A DNA stretch of 64,000 nucleotides from NCBI GenBank assembly GCA_963660915.1, contig CAVLAO010000003.1, positions 1 to 64,000 of the forward strand, written 5' to 3'. Of this stretch, positions 17,188-25,270 are shown in pieces; position 1 is the first letter of the stretch; each line of letters starts with the position of its first letter. Below the pieces are notes generated by a model, which worked only from the letters and a program-made list of their open reading frames with translations, had not been told where the DNA came from and ran no database searches. Source of the stretch: UMGS1766 sp963660915 (lineage in GTDB: Bacteria; Bacillota; Clostridia; Oscillospirales; Oscillospiraceae). The position numbers were made by a program, and so were the translations under genes.

Positions 17188-18702
17188 ATGAAAACACCAA
17201 CCATCCTCATTATTATGGACGGCTTCGGCCTGCGGGACAGTGATGTTGGCAACGCGGTTCATGCCGCCAACACTCCCGTGCTGGACAAGCTGTTCGCTGA
17301 AAATCCCTTCTCCCGCCTGTCTGCCTCCGGCTTGGACGTAGGTCTGCCGGACGGGCAAATGGGCAACAGTGAAGTAGGTCATACCAACATCGGCGCCGGC
17401 CGGGTCGTATTTCAGGATCTGCCCAAGATCACCAAGGCCATTCAGGACGGCGATTTCTTTGAGAACGAGGCCTATAAAACTGCCATGCTGGCCGCGAAGA
17501 ACGCCGGCAAAGCCGTGCATATTCTCGGTCTGCTCAGTGACGGCGGTGTCCACTCCCATATTGACCACATGAAGGCCGCTGTGAAAATGGCGCGTGAACT
17601 GGGGTGCGAAAAGGTTTTTGTTCATGCTTTTCTGGACGGGCGCGATGTGCCCCCCACCTCCGGAAAAGACTATGTGGCAGAAATGCAGCAGGTCTGCCGG
17701 CAGTACGGTGCCTCCATTGCCACCCTTTCCGGCCGCTACTATGCCATGGATCGGGACACCAACTGGGATCGGGAAGAAAAAGCCTATGCCGCCATGGTCT
17801 ACGGTGAGGGCGTGCAAAATGCCGATCCGGTTGCCGCTGTGCAGGCCAGCTATGACGCCGGTATCACCGACGAGTTTGTCGTCCCCGTGGTGTGCCATCC
17901 CGAGGGCAGAATTTCTGCCGGCGACGCCTGCATCTTTATGAATTTCCGTCCCGACCGGGCTCGCCAGATCACCCGTACTCTGGTAGACCCCGATTTTGAG
18001 GGTTTTCTCCGCCGCAAAGGCTTCTTCCCCCTCCACTTTGTCTGCACCACCTCCTACGATGCCACCATGCCGAATGTGACTGTGGCCTATCCGAAGGAGA
18101 GTCTGCAAAACATCTTCGGCGAGTACATCGCCCAAAGCGGTCTGACCCAGCTGCGAATCGCCGAAACAGAGAAATATGCCCACGTGACATTTTTCTTCAA
18201 CGGCGGCGTGGAAAAAACCTTCCCCGGCGAGGATCGCTGCCTTGTTGCCTCCCCCAAGGTGGCAACCTATGACCTTCAACCGGAAATGAGTGCCCCGGAG
18301 GTCTGCGATCAGTGCGTAGACCGCATCAGGAGCGGCAAATATGACGTGATCATCCTCAACTTTGCCAACTGCGACATGGTCGGTCATACCGGCGTATTCA
18401 AAGCCGCTGTGAAAGCAGTGGAAACCGTTGACACCTGCGTGGGCAAAGTGGTAGACGCCGTGCAGGAGATGGGCGGCATCGCTCTGATTACCGCCGACCA
18501 CGGCAACGCAGAGCAAATGCTTCAGGAGGATGGGGTCAGCCCCTTCACCGCCCACACCACCAATCTTGTGCCCTTCTGCATTGTAGGTGCGGATGTGAAG
18601 CTGCGGGACGGTCGTCTGGCGGATATCGCTCCCACCATGCTCGACCTGATGGGCATGGAAAAGCCGGTAGAGATGAACGGAGAGAGTCTGATTCTCGCCT
18701 GA
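17188..18702 (+). CDS. gpmI: 2,3-bisphosphoglycerate-independent phosphoglycerate mutase
   Basis: This 504-residue manganese enzyme of the alkaline phosphatase superfamily interconverts 3- and 2-phosphoglycerate. The nucleophile serine lies in PDGQMGNSEVGHTNIGAG near residue 62. Metal ligands occur in LIIMDGFGLRD at the start, in NFANCDMVGHTG near 400 and in LITADHGNAEQM near 440. The phosphoglycerate-binding HAFLDGRDVPPTS is near 150. Length is typical. It follows tpiA after 33 bases. Confidence 0.98.
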   Translation: MKTPTILIIMDGFGLRDSDVGNAVHAANTPVLDKLFAENPFSRLSASGLDVGLPDGQMGNSEVGHTNIGAGRVVFQDLPKITKAIQDGDFFENEAYKTAMLAAKNAGKAVHILGLLSDGGVHSHIDHMKAAVKMARELGCEKVFVHAFLDGRDVPPTSGKDYVAEMQQVCRQYGASIATLSGRYYAMDRDTNWDREEKAYAAMVYGEGVQNADPVAAVQASYDAGITDEFVVPVVCHPEGRISAGDACIFMNFRPDRARQITRTLVDPDFEGFLRRKGFFPLHFVCTTSYDATMPNVTVAYPKESLQNIFGEYIAQSGLTQLRIAETEKYAHVTFFFNGGVEKTFPGEDRCLVASPKVATYDLQPEMSAPEVCDQCVDRIRSGKYDVIILNFANCDMVGHTGVFKAAVKAVETVDTCVGKVVDAVQEMGGIALITADHGNAEQMLQEDGVSPFTAHTTNLVPFCIVGADVKLRDGRLADIAPTMLDLMGMEKPVEMNGESLILA

Positions 18703-18723
18703 TAAACCTTTATTGTAATTTAT

Positions 18724-18749
18724 CCCTCCGCTCTTTTGAGGGCGGAGGG
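18724..18749 (+). promoter_or_regulatory. Hairpin between gpmI and the scaffold gene
   Basis: CCCTCCGC pairs with GCGGAGGG around a ten-base loop. It sits just before the ribosome-binding site of the next gene and lacks a T-run, so it is more likely an mRNA stability or processing element than a terminator. Confidence 0.45.
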
Positions 18750-18770
18750 TGAGAAAGGATTTGTGTGACT

Positions 18771-19472
18771 ATGATCTATTCCAGCGAAGTACAGAACATG
18801 TGTCCGGTCGCCAAAGGCGCATACCACGGCCCCGCTCCCATTCCTGAAGAGGGCAAATGGGTGCAGGCGAAAGAAATCTCTGATATCAGCGGTTTTACCC
18901 ATGGTGTGGGCTGGTGCGCACCCCAGCAGGGCGCCTGCAAGCTGAGCCTGAATATCAAAAACGGCATCATCGAAGAGGCTCTGGTGGAAACCATCGGCTG
19001 CACCGGCATGACCCACTCCGCTGCTATGGCCGGTGAAATTCTCATCGGAAAAACCATTTTGGAAGCCCTGAACACCGACCTGGTGTGCGATGCCATCAAC
19101 ACTGCTATGCGGGAGCTGTTCCTGCAGATCGTCTACGGCCGCAGCCAGACCGCTTTCTCCGAAGGCGGTCTCCCCATCGGCACCAGTCTGGAGGATCTGG
19201 GCAAAGGTCTGTGCGGTCAGGTCGGCACCATCTTCTCCACCAAGGAGAAGGGCCCTCGTTACCTGTCCCTGACCGAAGGCTATATCACCCGTCTGGCACT
19301 GGACGAAGAGAACCAGATTATCGGGTATGAATTCGTGCATCTGGGCAAGATGATGGAGTCCATCCGCAACGGCATGGATGCCAACGAAGCTCTGGAAAAA
19401 GCCAAGGGTCACTACGGCCGCTTCAACGCCGAAGACGGCGCTGTCAAGTACATCGATCCCAGAAAGGAATAA
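18771..19472 (+). CDS. IscU-like iron-sulfur scaffold protein paired with GGGtGRT
   Basis: This 233-residue protein contains an IscU/NifU N-terminal-like region (about residues 40-130) with cysteines in GWCAPQQGACKLSL and ETIGCTGMTHSAAMAG, the second resembling the GCxA ligand loop of IscU. It is commonly annotated as an iron-sulfur cluster assembly scaffold but is about 100 residues longer than IscU and carries a distinct C-terminal half. I place the start at ATG 18771; GTG 18765 is possible. It lies 10 bases upstream of the GGGtGRT gene and the two families travel together in anaerobes. The specific job of this pair is unknown. Confidence 0.8.
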   Translation: MIYSSEVQNMCPVAKGAYHGPAPIPEEGKWVQAKEISDISGFTHGVGWCAPQQGACKLSLNIKNGIIEEALVETIGCTGMTHSAAMAGEILIGKTILEALNTDLVCDAINTAMRELFLQIVYGRSQTAFSEGGLPIGTSLEDLGKGLCGQVGTIFSTKEKGPRYLSLTEGYITRLALDEENQIIGYEFVHLGKMMESIRNGMDANEALEKAKGHYGRFNAEDGAVKYIDPRKE

Positions 19473-19482
19473 GGTGATTAGC

Positions 19483-20484
19483 ATGGCACTGTTTGAATCC
19501 TACGAAAGACGCATCGACCAGATCACCCCTGTTCTGGCTGAGTATGGCATCTCCTCTGTGGAGGAGTGCCTCGACATCTGCAAAAGCTACGGCTTCAACC
19601 CCTACGACATCGTCGCCGGTGTGCAGCCCATCAGCTTTGAAAACGCCCGCTGGGCCTACACCGTGGGCGCGGCCATCGCCATCAAGAAGGGCGTAAAATC
19701 CGCTGCAGAAGCTGCCGAAGCCATTGGCATCGGTCTGCAGTCCTTCTGCATTCCCGGTTCCGTCGCTGACGACCGCAAGGTTGGTCTCGGCCACGGCAAC
19801 CTGGGCGCCATGCTGCTGCGGGATGAGACAAAATGCTTTGCCTTCCTCGCCGGTCATGAATCTTTTGCCGCCGCTGAAGGCGCGATCGGCATCGCCCGCA
19901 ACGCCAATAAGGCCCGTAAGGAGCCTCTGCGGGTCATCCTGAACGGTCTTGGCAAAGATGCCGCCCAGATTATCTCCCGCATCAACGGCTTCACCTATGT
20001 TCAGACTCAGTTTGATTACTACACCGGCGAACTGAAGATCGTGCGTGAAATTGCCTACTCCAAGGGTGAGCGGGCAGCTGTCCGCTGCTATGGCGCCGAC
20101 GACGTCCGTGAAGGTGTTGCCATCATGCATCATGAGGGCGTGGATGTGTCCATCACCGGCAACTCCACCAACCCCACCCGCTTCCAGCACCCCGTTGCCG
20201 GAACCTACAAGAAGGAATGCATTGAGCAGGGCAAGAAGTACTTCTCTGTTGCCTCCGGCGGCGGCACCGGCCGCACCCTGCACCCGGATAACATGGCAGC
20301 AGGTCCTGCATCCTATGGCATGACCGATACCATGGGCCGTATGCACTCCGACGCCCAGTTTGCTGGTTCCTCTTCCGTTCCTGCTCACGTGGAAATGATG
20401 GGCTTGATCGGCATGGGCAACAACCCCATGGTCGGCGCAACCGTGGCTGTAGCTGTTGCTGTCAACGAAGCACTGAACAAATGA
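19483..20484 (+). CDS. GGGtGRT family protein
   Basis: This 333-residue protein is named for its motif, seen here as VASGGGTGRTLHPDNMAAG near residue 262, followed by GMTDTMGRMHSDAQFAGSSS and a glycine/alanine-rich end (MGNNPMVGATVAVAVAVNE). Family members occur almost only next to the IscU-like scaffold gene, as here. The function is not known. Conserved residues include LGHGNLGAMLL near 100 and ITGNSTNPTRFQHPV near 225. No membrane segment or signal peptide is visible. ATG 19483 has an AAGGTGA site. Confidence 0.88.
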   Translation: MALFESYERRIDQITPVLAEYGISSVEECLDICKSYGFNPYDIVAGVQPISFENARWAYTVGAAIAIKKGVKSAAEAAEAIGIGLQSFCIPGSVADDRKVGLGHGNLGAMLLRDETKCFAFLAGHESFAAAEGAIGIARNANKARKEPLRVILNGLGKDAAQIISRINGFTYVQTQFDYYTGELKIVREIAYSKGERAAVRCYGADDVREGVAIMHHEGVDVSITGNSTNPTRFQHPVAGTYKKECIEQGKKYFSVASGGGTGRTLHPDNMAAGPASYGMTDTMGRMHSDAQFAGSSSVPAHVEMMGLIGMGNNPMVGATVAVAVAVNEALNK

Positions 20485-20493
20485 GGCGGCACA

Positions 20494-20835
20494 ATGGACG
20501 CATTGATTAAGAATATGCCCCGGGAAGAGGTAACAAAGCTGACGGATCTGGTGACCATCCAGTCCGGTCAGGTGGTCAGCCGGACTCTGGCGCAAAACGA
20601 CCATTTGAGCCTGACCCTCTTTTCCTTCGATCAGGGTGAGGAAATTTCCACCCACGCTTCCGAAGGCGACGCGCTGGTAACCGTTCTGACCGGCGAGGGC
20701 GTCTTCACCGTGAATGGAACGCCCCATATCGTCAAGGCCGGCGAATCCCTGCTGATGCCTGCCGGTCTGCCCCACTCCATTCGGGCAAATCAGCCCTTCC
20801 AATGGCAGTTGGTGGTTGTATTCCCGGAAGAATAA
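20494..20835 (+). CDS. Small cupin-domain protein
   Basis: This 113-residue single-domain cupin has GEEISTHASEGDALVTVLTGEG as cupin motif 1 and AGESLLMPAGLPHSIRANQPFQ as motif 2. These supply histidine and glutamate ligands for a metal. It starts nine bases after the GGGtGRT stop, so it is the third gene of that operon. Single-domain cupins range from sugar isomerases to binding proteins, and nothing here fixes the substrate. A terminator follows directly. Confidence 0.85.
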   Translation: MDALIKNMPREEVTKLTDLVTIQSGQVVSRTLAQNDHLSLTLFSFDQGEEISTHASEGDALVTVLTGEGVFTVNGTPHIVKAGESLLMPAGLPHSIRANQPFQWQLVVVFPEE

Positions 20836-20837
20836 TC

Positions 20838-20873
20838 AAAAATTCTCCTCTGCGGTGCAGGGGAGAATTTTTC
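20838..20873 (+). terminator. Terminator after the cupin gene
   Basis: AAAATTCTCC and CTGC pair with GCAG and GGAGAATTTT around a short loop, followed by T-rich sequence. It starts three bases after the stop codon. Confidence 0.85.
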
Positions 20874-20902
20874 TTGTGCTTCTTCTGCAATCGTAGTAGA
20901 AT
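20874..20902 (+). promoter_or_regulatory. Candidate promoter of the deformylase-MATE operon
   Basis: TTGTGC (20874-20879) and TAGAAT (20897-20902) are separated by 17 bases and lie 35 bases before the deformylase ATG. The -35 box is weak. Confidence 0.45.
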
Positions 20903-20936
20903 ATCACTCAAATCTTCCCGGAATGGAGTTTTCACC

Positions 20937-21347
20937 ATGGTAAAGGACATTTGCAAAGACATTATTCTGCTCTCCCGCAAGGCGCAGCCCGCAACGCCGG
21001 AAGATCTTCCCCTTGCCCGGGATCTGCTGGATACGCTGACGGCCCACAAAGACACCTGCGTCGGCATGGCCGCCAATATGATCGGCACGGCAAAAAACAT
21101 CATTGCCTTTGCAGACGGCTCAGATTACACGGTTATGTTCAATCCCACCATTCTAAAGGCCTCTGACCGCTATGAAGCGGAAGAAGGCTGTCTGTCCCTG
21201 TCCGGAACCCGTACCGCCCGGCGCTTTCGCACCATCAAGGTTCAGTGGCAAAACGAAAAGTTTCAGATGCGAACCAAAACCTACACCGGTTGGACCGCAC
21301 AGATCATTCAGCACGAGATGGACCACTGCAGCGGAATTCTGATTTGA
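20937..21347 (+). CDS. def: Peptide deformylase, short type
   Basis: This 136-residue metalloenzyme removes the N-formyl group from new proteins. All three deformylase motifs are visible: GMAANMIG (motif I, GxGxAAxQ with M-I in place of the usual glutamine) near residue 42, EEGCLSLSG (motif II, metal cysteine) near 81, and IQHEMDHCSGILI (motif III, HExDH) at the C-terminus. It ends immediately after motif III, so it lacks the C-terminal helix of typical 150-180 residue enzymes. A second, full-length def may exist elsewhere in the genome. ATG 20937 follows GGAG. The MATE gene follows after 10 bases. Confidence 0.85.
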   Translation: MVKDICKDIILLSRKAQPATPEDLPLARDLLDTLTAHKDTCVGMAANMIGTAKNIIAFADGSDYTVMFNPTILKASDRYEAEEGCLSLSGTRTARRFRTIKVQWQNEKFQMRTKTYTGWTAQIIQHEMDHCSGILI

Positions 21348-21357
21348 GGTACGACGA

Positions 21358-22674
21358 ATGGACAGTTCTTTCTTCGGAACAGAAAAAATCACCCGCATTC
21401 TGCTCCGCCTTGCCCCGCCGGTCATGCTGGCACAACTGATTCAGGCACTGTATAACATTGTAGACAGCTTCTTTGTGGGAAAATACTCTGCGGAAGGACT
21501 GACTGCCCTTTCCATTATTTATCCCGTGCAATTGCTGATGATCGCTCTGGCTGTTGGAACCGGTGTGGGTCTTAATACGGCAATCGCCCACTTTCTCGGC
21601 CAACACCGAACCGCGCAGGCTAGGGAAATTGCCGGTGTCGGCACTGCCCTTGCCCTTGTCCTGTGGGCAGTTTTTGCCGCTGTCTGCTGGTGCATCATGC
21701 CTGCTTACGCCCGCATGTCCACCAACTCTGCCGCCGTCATTCAGGAGGTCGTTTGCTACGGTCGGATCGTCTGTCTGTTCAGCACCGGCCTGTTCTGCGA
21801 AAGCATCTGGACAAAGGTTCTGCAGGCAGAAGGCGACATGAAGACCCCTACAATCGCTCAAATTGCCGGCGCACTGACGAATATTGTATTGGATCCCCTG
21901 CTGATTTTCGGCCTTTTCGGTCTGCCTCAGTTGGGCATTGCCGGTGCGGCCATCGCCACTGTAGCCGGACAATGGGTCGCTGCGCTGATCGTCATGGGCC
22001 GCGGTCGGCGGAAAAGCCCGCCTCTGCGTTGTTATCTCCCCTATATCCGCCGAATCTATCATCTTGGACTGCCGAATATCCTGATGCAGTCCGCTTATAC
22101 CTTCTATATTCTCGGCCTGAACCTCATTCTGTCCGGCTTTTCGGATCAGGCTGTCACTGCATTGGGATTATACTATAAGTGGCAAACCTTCTTCTTTATC
22201 CCCCTGGGCGCTTTGCAAACCTGTATGGTGCCCATTGTCAGCTACAATTACGCCGGCCAAAACCGTATTCGCTGTCGTCAGACAGTTCGGGTGTCGCTGC
22301 TTTCCGGCATTGCCCTGATGGCGGTTGGAACCCTCTGCTTCGAACTGCTCCCCGGTCCGATGCTGCAGGTGTTCACCGGGGACGCCGACGTCATCTCCAT
22401 CGGAAGCTATGGTTTTCACTGGATCGGTCTCAGCTTTCTCCCCATGGTCACTTCCCTGTTGTTCCCCGTGTTCTTTCAGGCAGTGGGCAGTGCCTTAAAA
22501 AGCTCTCTGCTGACGATTTTGCGCACTGTCGTTTTATTTGTCCCTCTTGGCTGGCTGTTGGCGCACTTTGGCCTGCATTCCTTTTGGCTTACGTTCCCCA
22601 TCACGGAAACCATCGTCACAATCGTCGGCTTTTTCCTTTATCACAGTTTTCTTCAAAAACAGATGACCTTTTGA
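21358..22674 (+). CDS. MATE family efflux transporter
   Basis: This 438-residue membrane protein has twelve predicted helices in two similar halves and belongs to the MATE branch of the MOP superfamily, which exports drugs or metabolites using sodium or proton gradients. Diagnostic stretches are APPVMLAQLIQALYNIVDSFFVG near residue 20 and GTGVGLNTAIAHFLGQ near 66. The second half contains the matching YNYAGQNRIRCRQTV. It appears translationally coupled to the deformylase gene. Its substrate cannot be told. Confidence 0.93.
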   Translation: MDSSFFGTEKITRILLRLAPPVMLAQLIQALYNIVDSFFVGKYSAEGLTALSIIYPVQLLMIALAVGTGVGLNTAIAHFLGQHRTAQAREIAGVGTALALVLWAVFAAVCWCIMPAYARMSTNSAAVIQEVVCYGRIVCLFSTGLFCESIWTKVLQAEGDMKTPTIAQIAGALTNIVLDPLLIFGLFGLPQLGIAGAAIATVAGQWVAALIVMGRGRRKSPPLRCYLPYIRRIYHLGLPNILMQSAYTFYILGLNLILSGFSDQAVTALGLYYKWQTFFFIPLGALQTCMVPIVSYNYAGQNRIRCRQTVRVSLLSGIALMAVGTLCFELLPGPMLQVFTGDADVISIGSYGFHWIGLSFLPMVTSLLFPVFFQAVGSALKSSLLTILRTVVLFVPLGWLLAHFGLHSFWLTFPITETIVTIVGFFLYHSFLQKQMTF

Positions 22675-22706
22675 ATCTCCCCATGGTTCGTATCTTCGCG
22701 CATGGC

Positions 22707-22740
22707 AAAAGCGCACCGCTTTGTTGCGGTGCGCTTTTTC
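22707..22740. terminator. Bidirectional terminator between MATE and metallophosphoesterase genes
   Basis: A 13-bp stem (AAAAGCGCACCGC with GCGGTGCGCTTTT) with a six-base loop is flanked by A and T runs and separates convergent genes. The terminators at 42025 and 45211 use closely similar stems. Confidence 0.9.
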
Positions 22741-22757
22741 TTTGCAGTCTGCAAATC

Positions 22758-25229
22758 TTACTGATTCTTACCGCGGCGAATACCGATGAAGGTAATGGCC
22801 GTTCCGGTGGCGACCAGAGCAGTCAGAGCCAGAACAACATGGCTGTTGTCGCCGGTCTTTGCCGTGCCGGTCTTGTTGGTTTTGTTCGCATTCGTGTCAG
22901 TGGTGTTTGTATTTGTGCCGGTAGCAGGAATCACCGTATTCTCGCTGCGCTTATAGCCGCAGACGGAGCACTCTTCGTGCTTAACGCCGGCCTTTGTTGC
23001 AGTAGCTTCGCTGTCCACAACCCAGGCCATCGTGTGCTCAGCTTCATCGCTGATGCCGCCGTCGTTTCCTGTGCAGCTGTGCCAGTGCTTCTGCTCGTCG
23101 CTGCTCCAATCCTTGCTGTAGGTGTGGATGTGCTCAAACTCAGCCTTCAACTCCACATTGCCGGCAGGCATGGTGAAGGTGTTGTCCTCGTTTACCGTCA
23201 CGTCGCCGCTGACCACAGTCCAGCCCACAAAACGATAGCCCTCGTCCGGAGTTGCCGTCAGAGTGACGGTGTCGCCGGCGTACGCGCTTTCGGTGTCTGC
23301 CGAGGCGGTGCCATGCTCGGAGGCATTCACAGTAACGTTATAGGCATCCTTGTGATAGATGGTAAAGGTGTCCACCACGCTCAGGTCGCTGGTGCGATAG
23401 GTGGTAATGGTGAACTGATCATCGGACACATCCACGCGGGAAATGTTGGGCACCCGCTCCTGATTCATTACGCGGGAGTAGGAAAAGTCCAGATTGTTCT
23501 GGATGGTATAGAACTTGGAGCCGGAGGCGGAGTTTGCAGTCACATACAGAATGCCTTCCGGATTGGTGATGGAGCTGTAGTTATCATCGTCGTAGATGGA
23601 AGCGTCTGTCATGGGGGTCAGACCATCCATCATATATGTGCGGCAATACACGTGGTCGTGGCCCATAAGCACCACGTCGATGTCCAGTTCCTTGAAGACG
23701 GGAGAGAGCTGATTGCGGCGCTCCAGAATGTCTGTCTCGGCGGCATGGTTTGCTACGGAGTAGATGGAGTGGTGGAATGTAACGATCTTCCAGGTGATAT
23801 CCTGATTTGCAGTGTCCGCAATGGCCTGCTTCATAAAGGCTTCGTGTTCTGCAGTGGAACGGTTATTACTGTTCAGAACCATGAACAGCACATGGTTGTA
23901 AACGAAGTAGTAGTCACTGCTGGCATTGGTGCTGCCATAGCTGCTCTCGTTGGGCACATTAAAGTGCTCATCATAGGCAACGGAGCTGGAGTCATGGTTG
24001 CCGACTACAGTAGCCACAGGAAGCTGCAGCAGCTTGGTGTGCAGCAGGTAGCCGTCATACTGCGTTTCGTCATTGGCGCGGTTGACCTGGTCGCCGGCAG
24101 AGAGCATGAAGTCAATGCCGCCCATAACCGAGTTCTCGTTGATCAGGCTCAGGGTCTTTTCCCATCCGTCGGTATCGCTGACGGTACTGCCGCTGGCGCC
24201 GATCTGGGGGTCGCCGGCAAAGGCAAAGGAGAATGCATTGCCGGAACCGGTGGTAAAGGTATTGATTTCGGTCTTAGCATCGCCGTTCACCATCTGATAG
24301 GCATAAGTGGTATTGCCCGCCAGATTAAGCGCCGTGGCCTGATAGCTGTAGTAGCCGGCCTTATTGGTCGCTTCCTTCACGGCAGCCGGATAGCTGTCTG
24401 CATTGTCGGGCATCTCGCCGTTCTTCACATCGGAAGCCTTGGCAATCAGCAGCGTGCCCTCTCCGGAAACATTGCTGTACCAGGTGAAGTTCCGCTGGGT
24501 TTCGTTGCTGCCCATGGAGATGGAGATGCTGCCCTGCTCCGTTTCCGGATCTGCAGGCGCCTCTGTGCTGAAGGTCAGGCTGGGCATGTTGAAGTAGATA
24601 TCCGAGCTGTTCTCGCGGCCCTGATGAATCTCCACTGCCACAACGTTCTCGCCCTTCACCAGAAGATTCTGGACATTCTCCGTCACAGAAATGGTGCCGG
24701 TTTTGGGGTCACCCTCGTTGGAACCGCCGTACTGAAGGTTGGCGGTAATGCTGTCGTCATCAAAGCCGGCAATTTTTGTGCCGTTGATGTACACCGTAGC
24801 GGAGTCATCATAAACCACCGTGCCGGTAATGGACTGAATTGCGGAGGGATCGTCCACATTGACGGTAGTACGGAAGAAAAACGCCTCAATGTCCGTGGTT
24901 CCGTCTTCCTTATACTGGGTCAACAGCGTGTTGGGCGTACAGTTTCCGCCAAGATCCGCAATCGCACCCTTCTTTGCTCCGAAGGACCCCTGTGCCGTCT
25001 TCCAACCGGTGGTGTCATAGCCGGCCTTTGTCCAACTGGTGCGGACATAGCCCTCAGCAGAGGAATCACCGGCGGGATCCGCCCCTGTATCGAGGTACGT
25101 CCACTGTGTGGTCTGGTCTATGGCCGTCGGACTTACCGCACCCTCTGCCGCAGCAGGCAGAACACTGATGCTGGTGGTAATCGCAGCGGCCATTACCAGA
25201 GCGGATAATCTGGTCAATTTTGTTTTCAC
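22758..25229 (-). CDS. Cell-surface purple acid phosphatase-like metallophosphoesterase
   Basis: This 823-residue secreted protein has several modules. A signal peptide ends near PAAAEG (about residue 30). A beta-sandwich domain follows (about 40-215), then a fibronectin-like purple acid phosphatase N-domain (about 220-310). The catalytic domain (about 315-570) carries AGDPQIG, SAGDQVNRA, VVGNHDSSS, TFHHSIYS and MGHDHVYCRT. An InlB-like beta repeat (about 640-710) and a CxxC-containing 60-residue module come next. The C-terminus has KTGDNS, a hydrophobic helix and RRGKNQ, resembling a sortase anchor without a full LPxTG. GTG 25229 lies behind AAAGGTG. It likely releases phosphate outside the cell. 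Confidence 0.88.
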   Translation of the reverse strand: MKTKLTRLSALVMAAAITTSISVLPAAAEGAVSPTAIDQTTQWTYLDTGADPAGDSSAEGYVRTSWTKAGYDTTGWKTAQGSFGAKKGAIADLGGNCTPNTLLTQYKEDGTTDIEAFFFRTTVNVDDPSAIQSITGTVVYDDSATVYINGTKIAGFDDDSITANLQYGGSNEGDPKTGTISVTENVQNLLVKGENVVAVEIHQGRENSSDIYFNMPSLTFSTEAPADPETEQGSISISMGSNETQRNFTWYSNVSGEGTLLIAKASDVKNGEMPDNADSYPAAVKEATNKAGYYSYQATALNLAGNTTYAYQMVNGDAKTEINTFTTGSGNAFSFAFAGDPQIGASGSTVSDTDGWEKTLSLINENSVMGGIDFMLSAGDQVNRANDETQYDGYLLHTKLLQLPVATVVGNHDSSSVAYDEHFNVPNESSYGSTNASSDYYFVYNHVLFMVLNSNNRSTAEHEAFMKQAIADTANQDITWKIVTFHHSIYSVANHAAETDILERRNQLSPVFKELDIDVVLMGHDHVYCRTYMMDGLTPMTDASIYDDDNYSSITNPEGILYVTANSASGSKFYTIQNNLDFSYSRVMNQERVPNISRVDVSDDQFTITTYRTSDLSVVDTFTIYHKDAYNVTVNASEHGTASADTESAYAGDTVTLTATPDEGYRFVGWTVVSGDVTVNEDNTFTMPAGNVELKAEFEHIHTYSKDWSSDEQKHWHSCTGNDGGISDEAEHTMAWVVDSEATATKAGVKHEECSVCGYKRSENTVIPATGTNTNTTDTNANKTNKTGTAKTGDNSHVVLALTALVATGTAITFIGIRRGKNQ

Positions 25230-25270
25230 TTGATTCACCTTTCTTTTTCCTTTTGCATATGGATCTATCT

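Noticed and set aside
22179..25208. A 1,009-codon open frame on the plus strand opposite the metallophosphoesterase gene
   Set aside because: Its product has no family features and is His/Val/Gly-rich, as expected of an antisense frame of a GC-rich gene. The minus-strand product has a signal peptide and all catalytic motifs.
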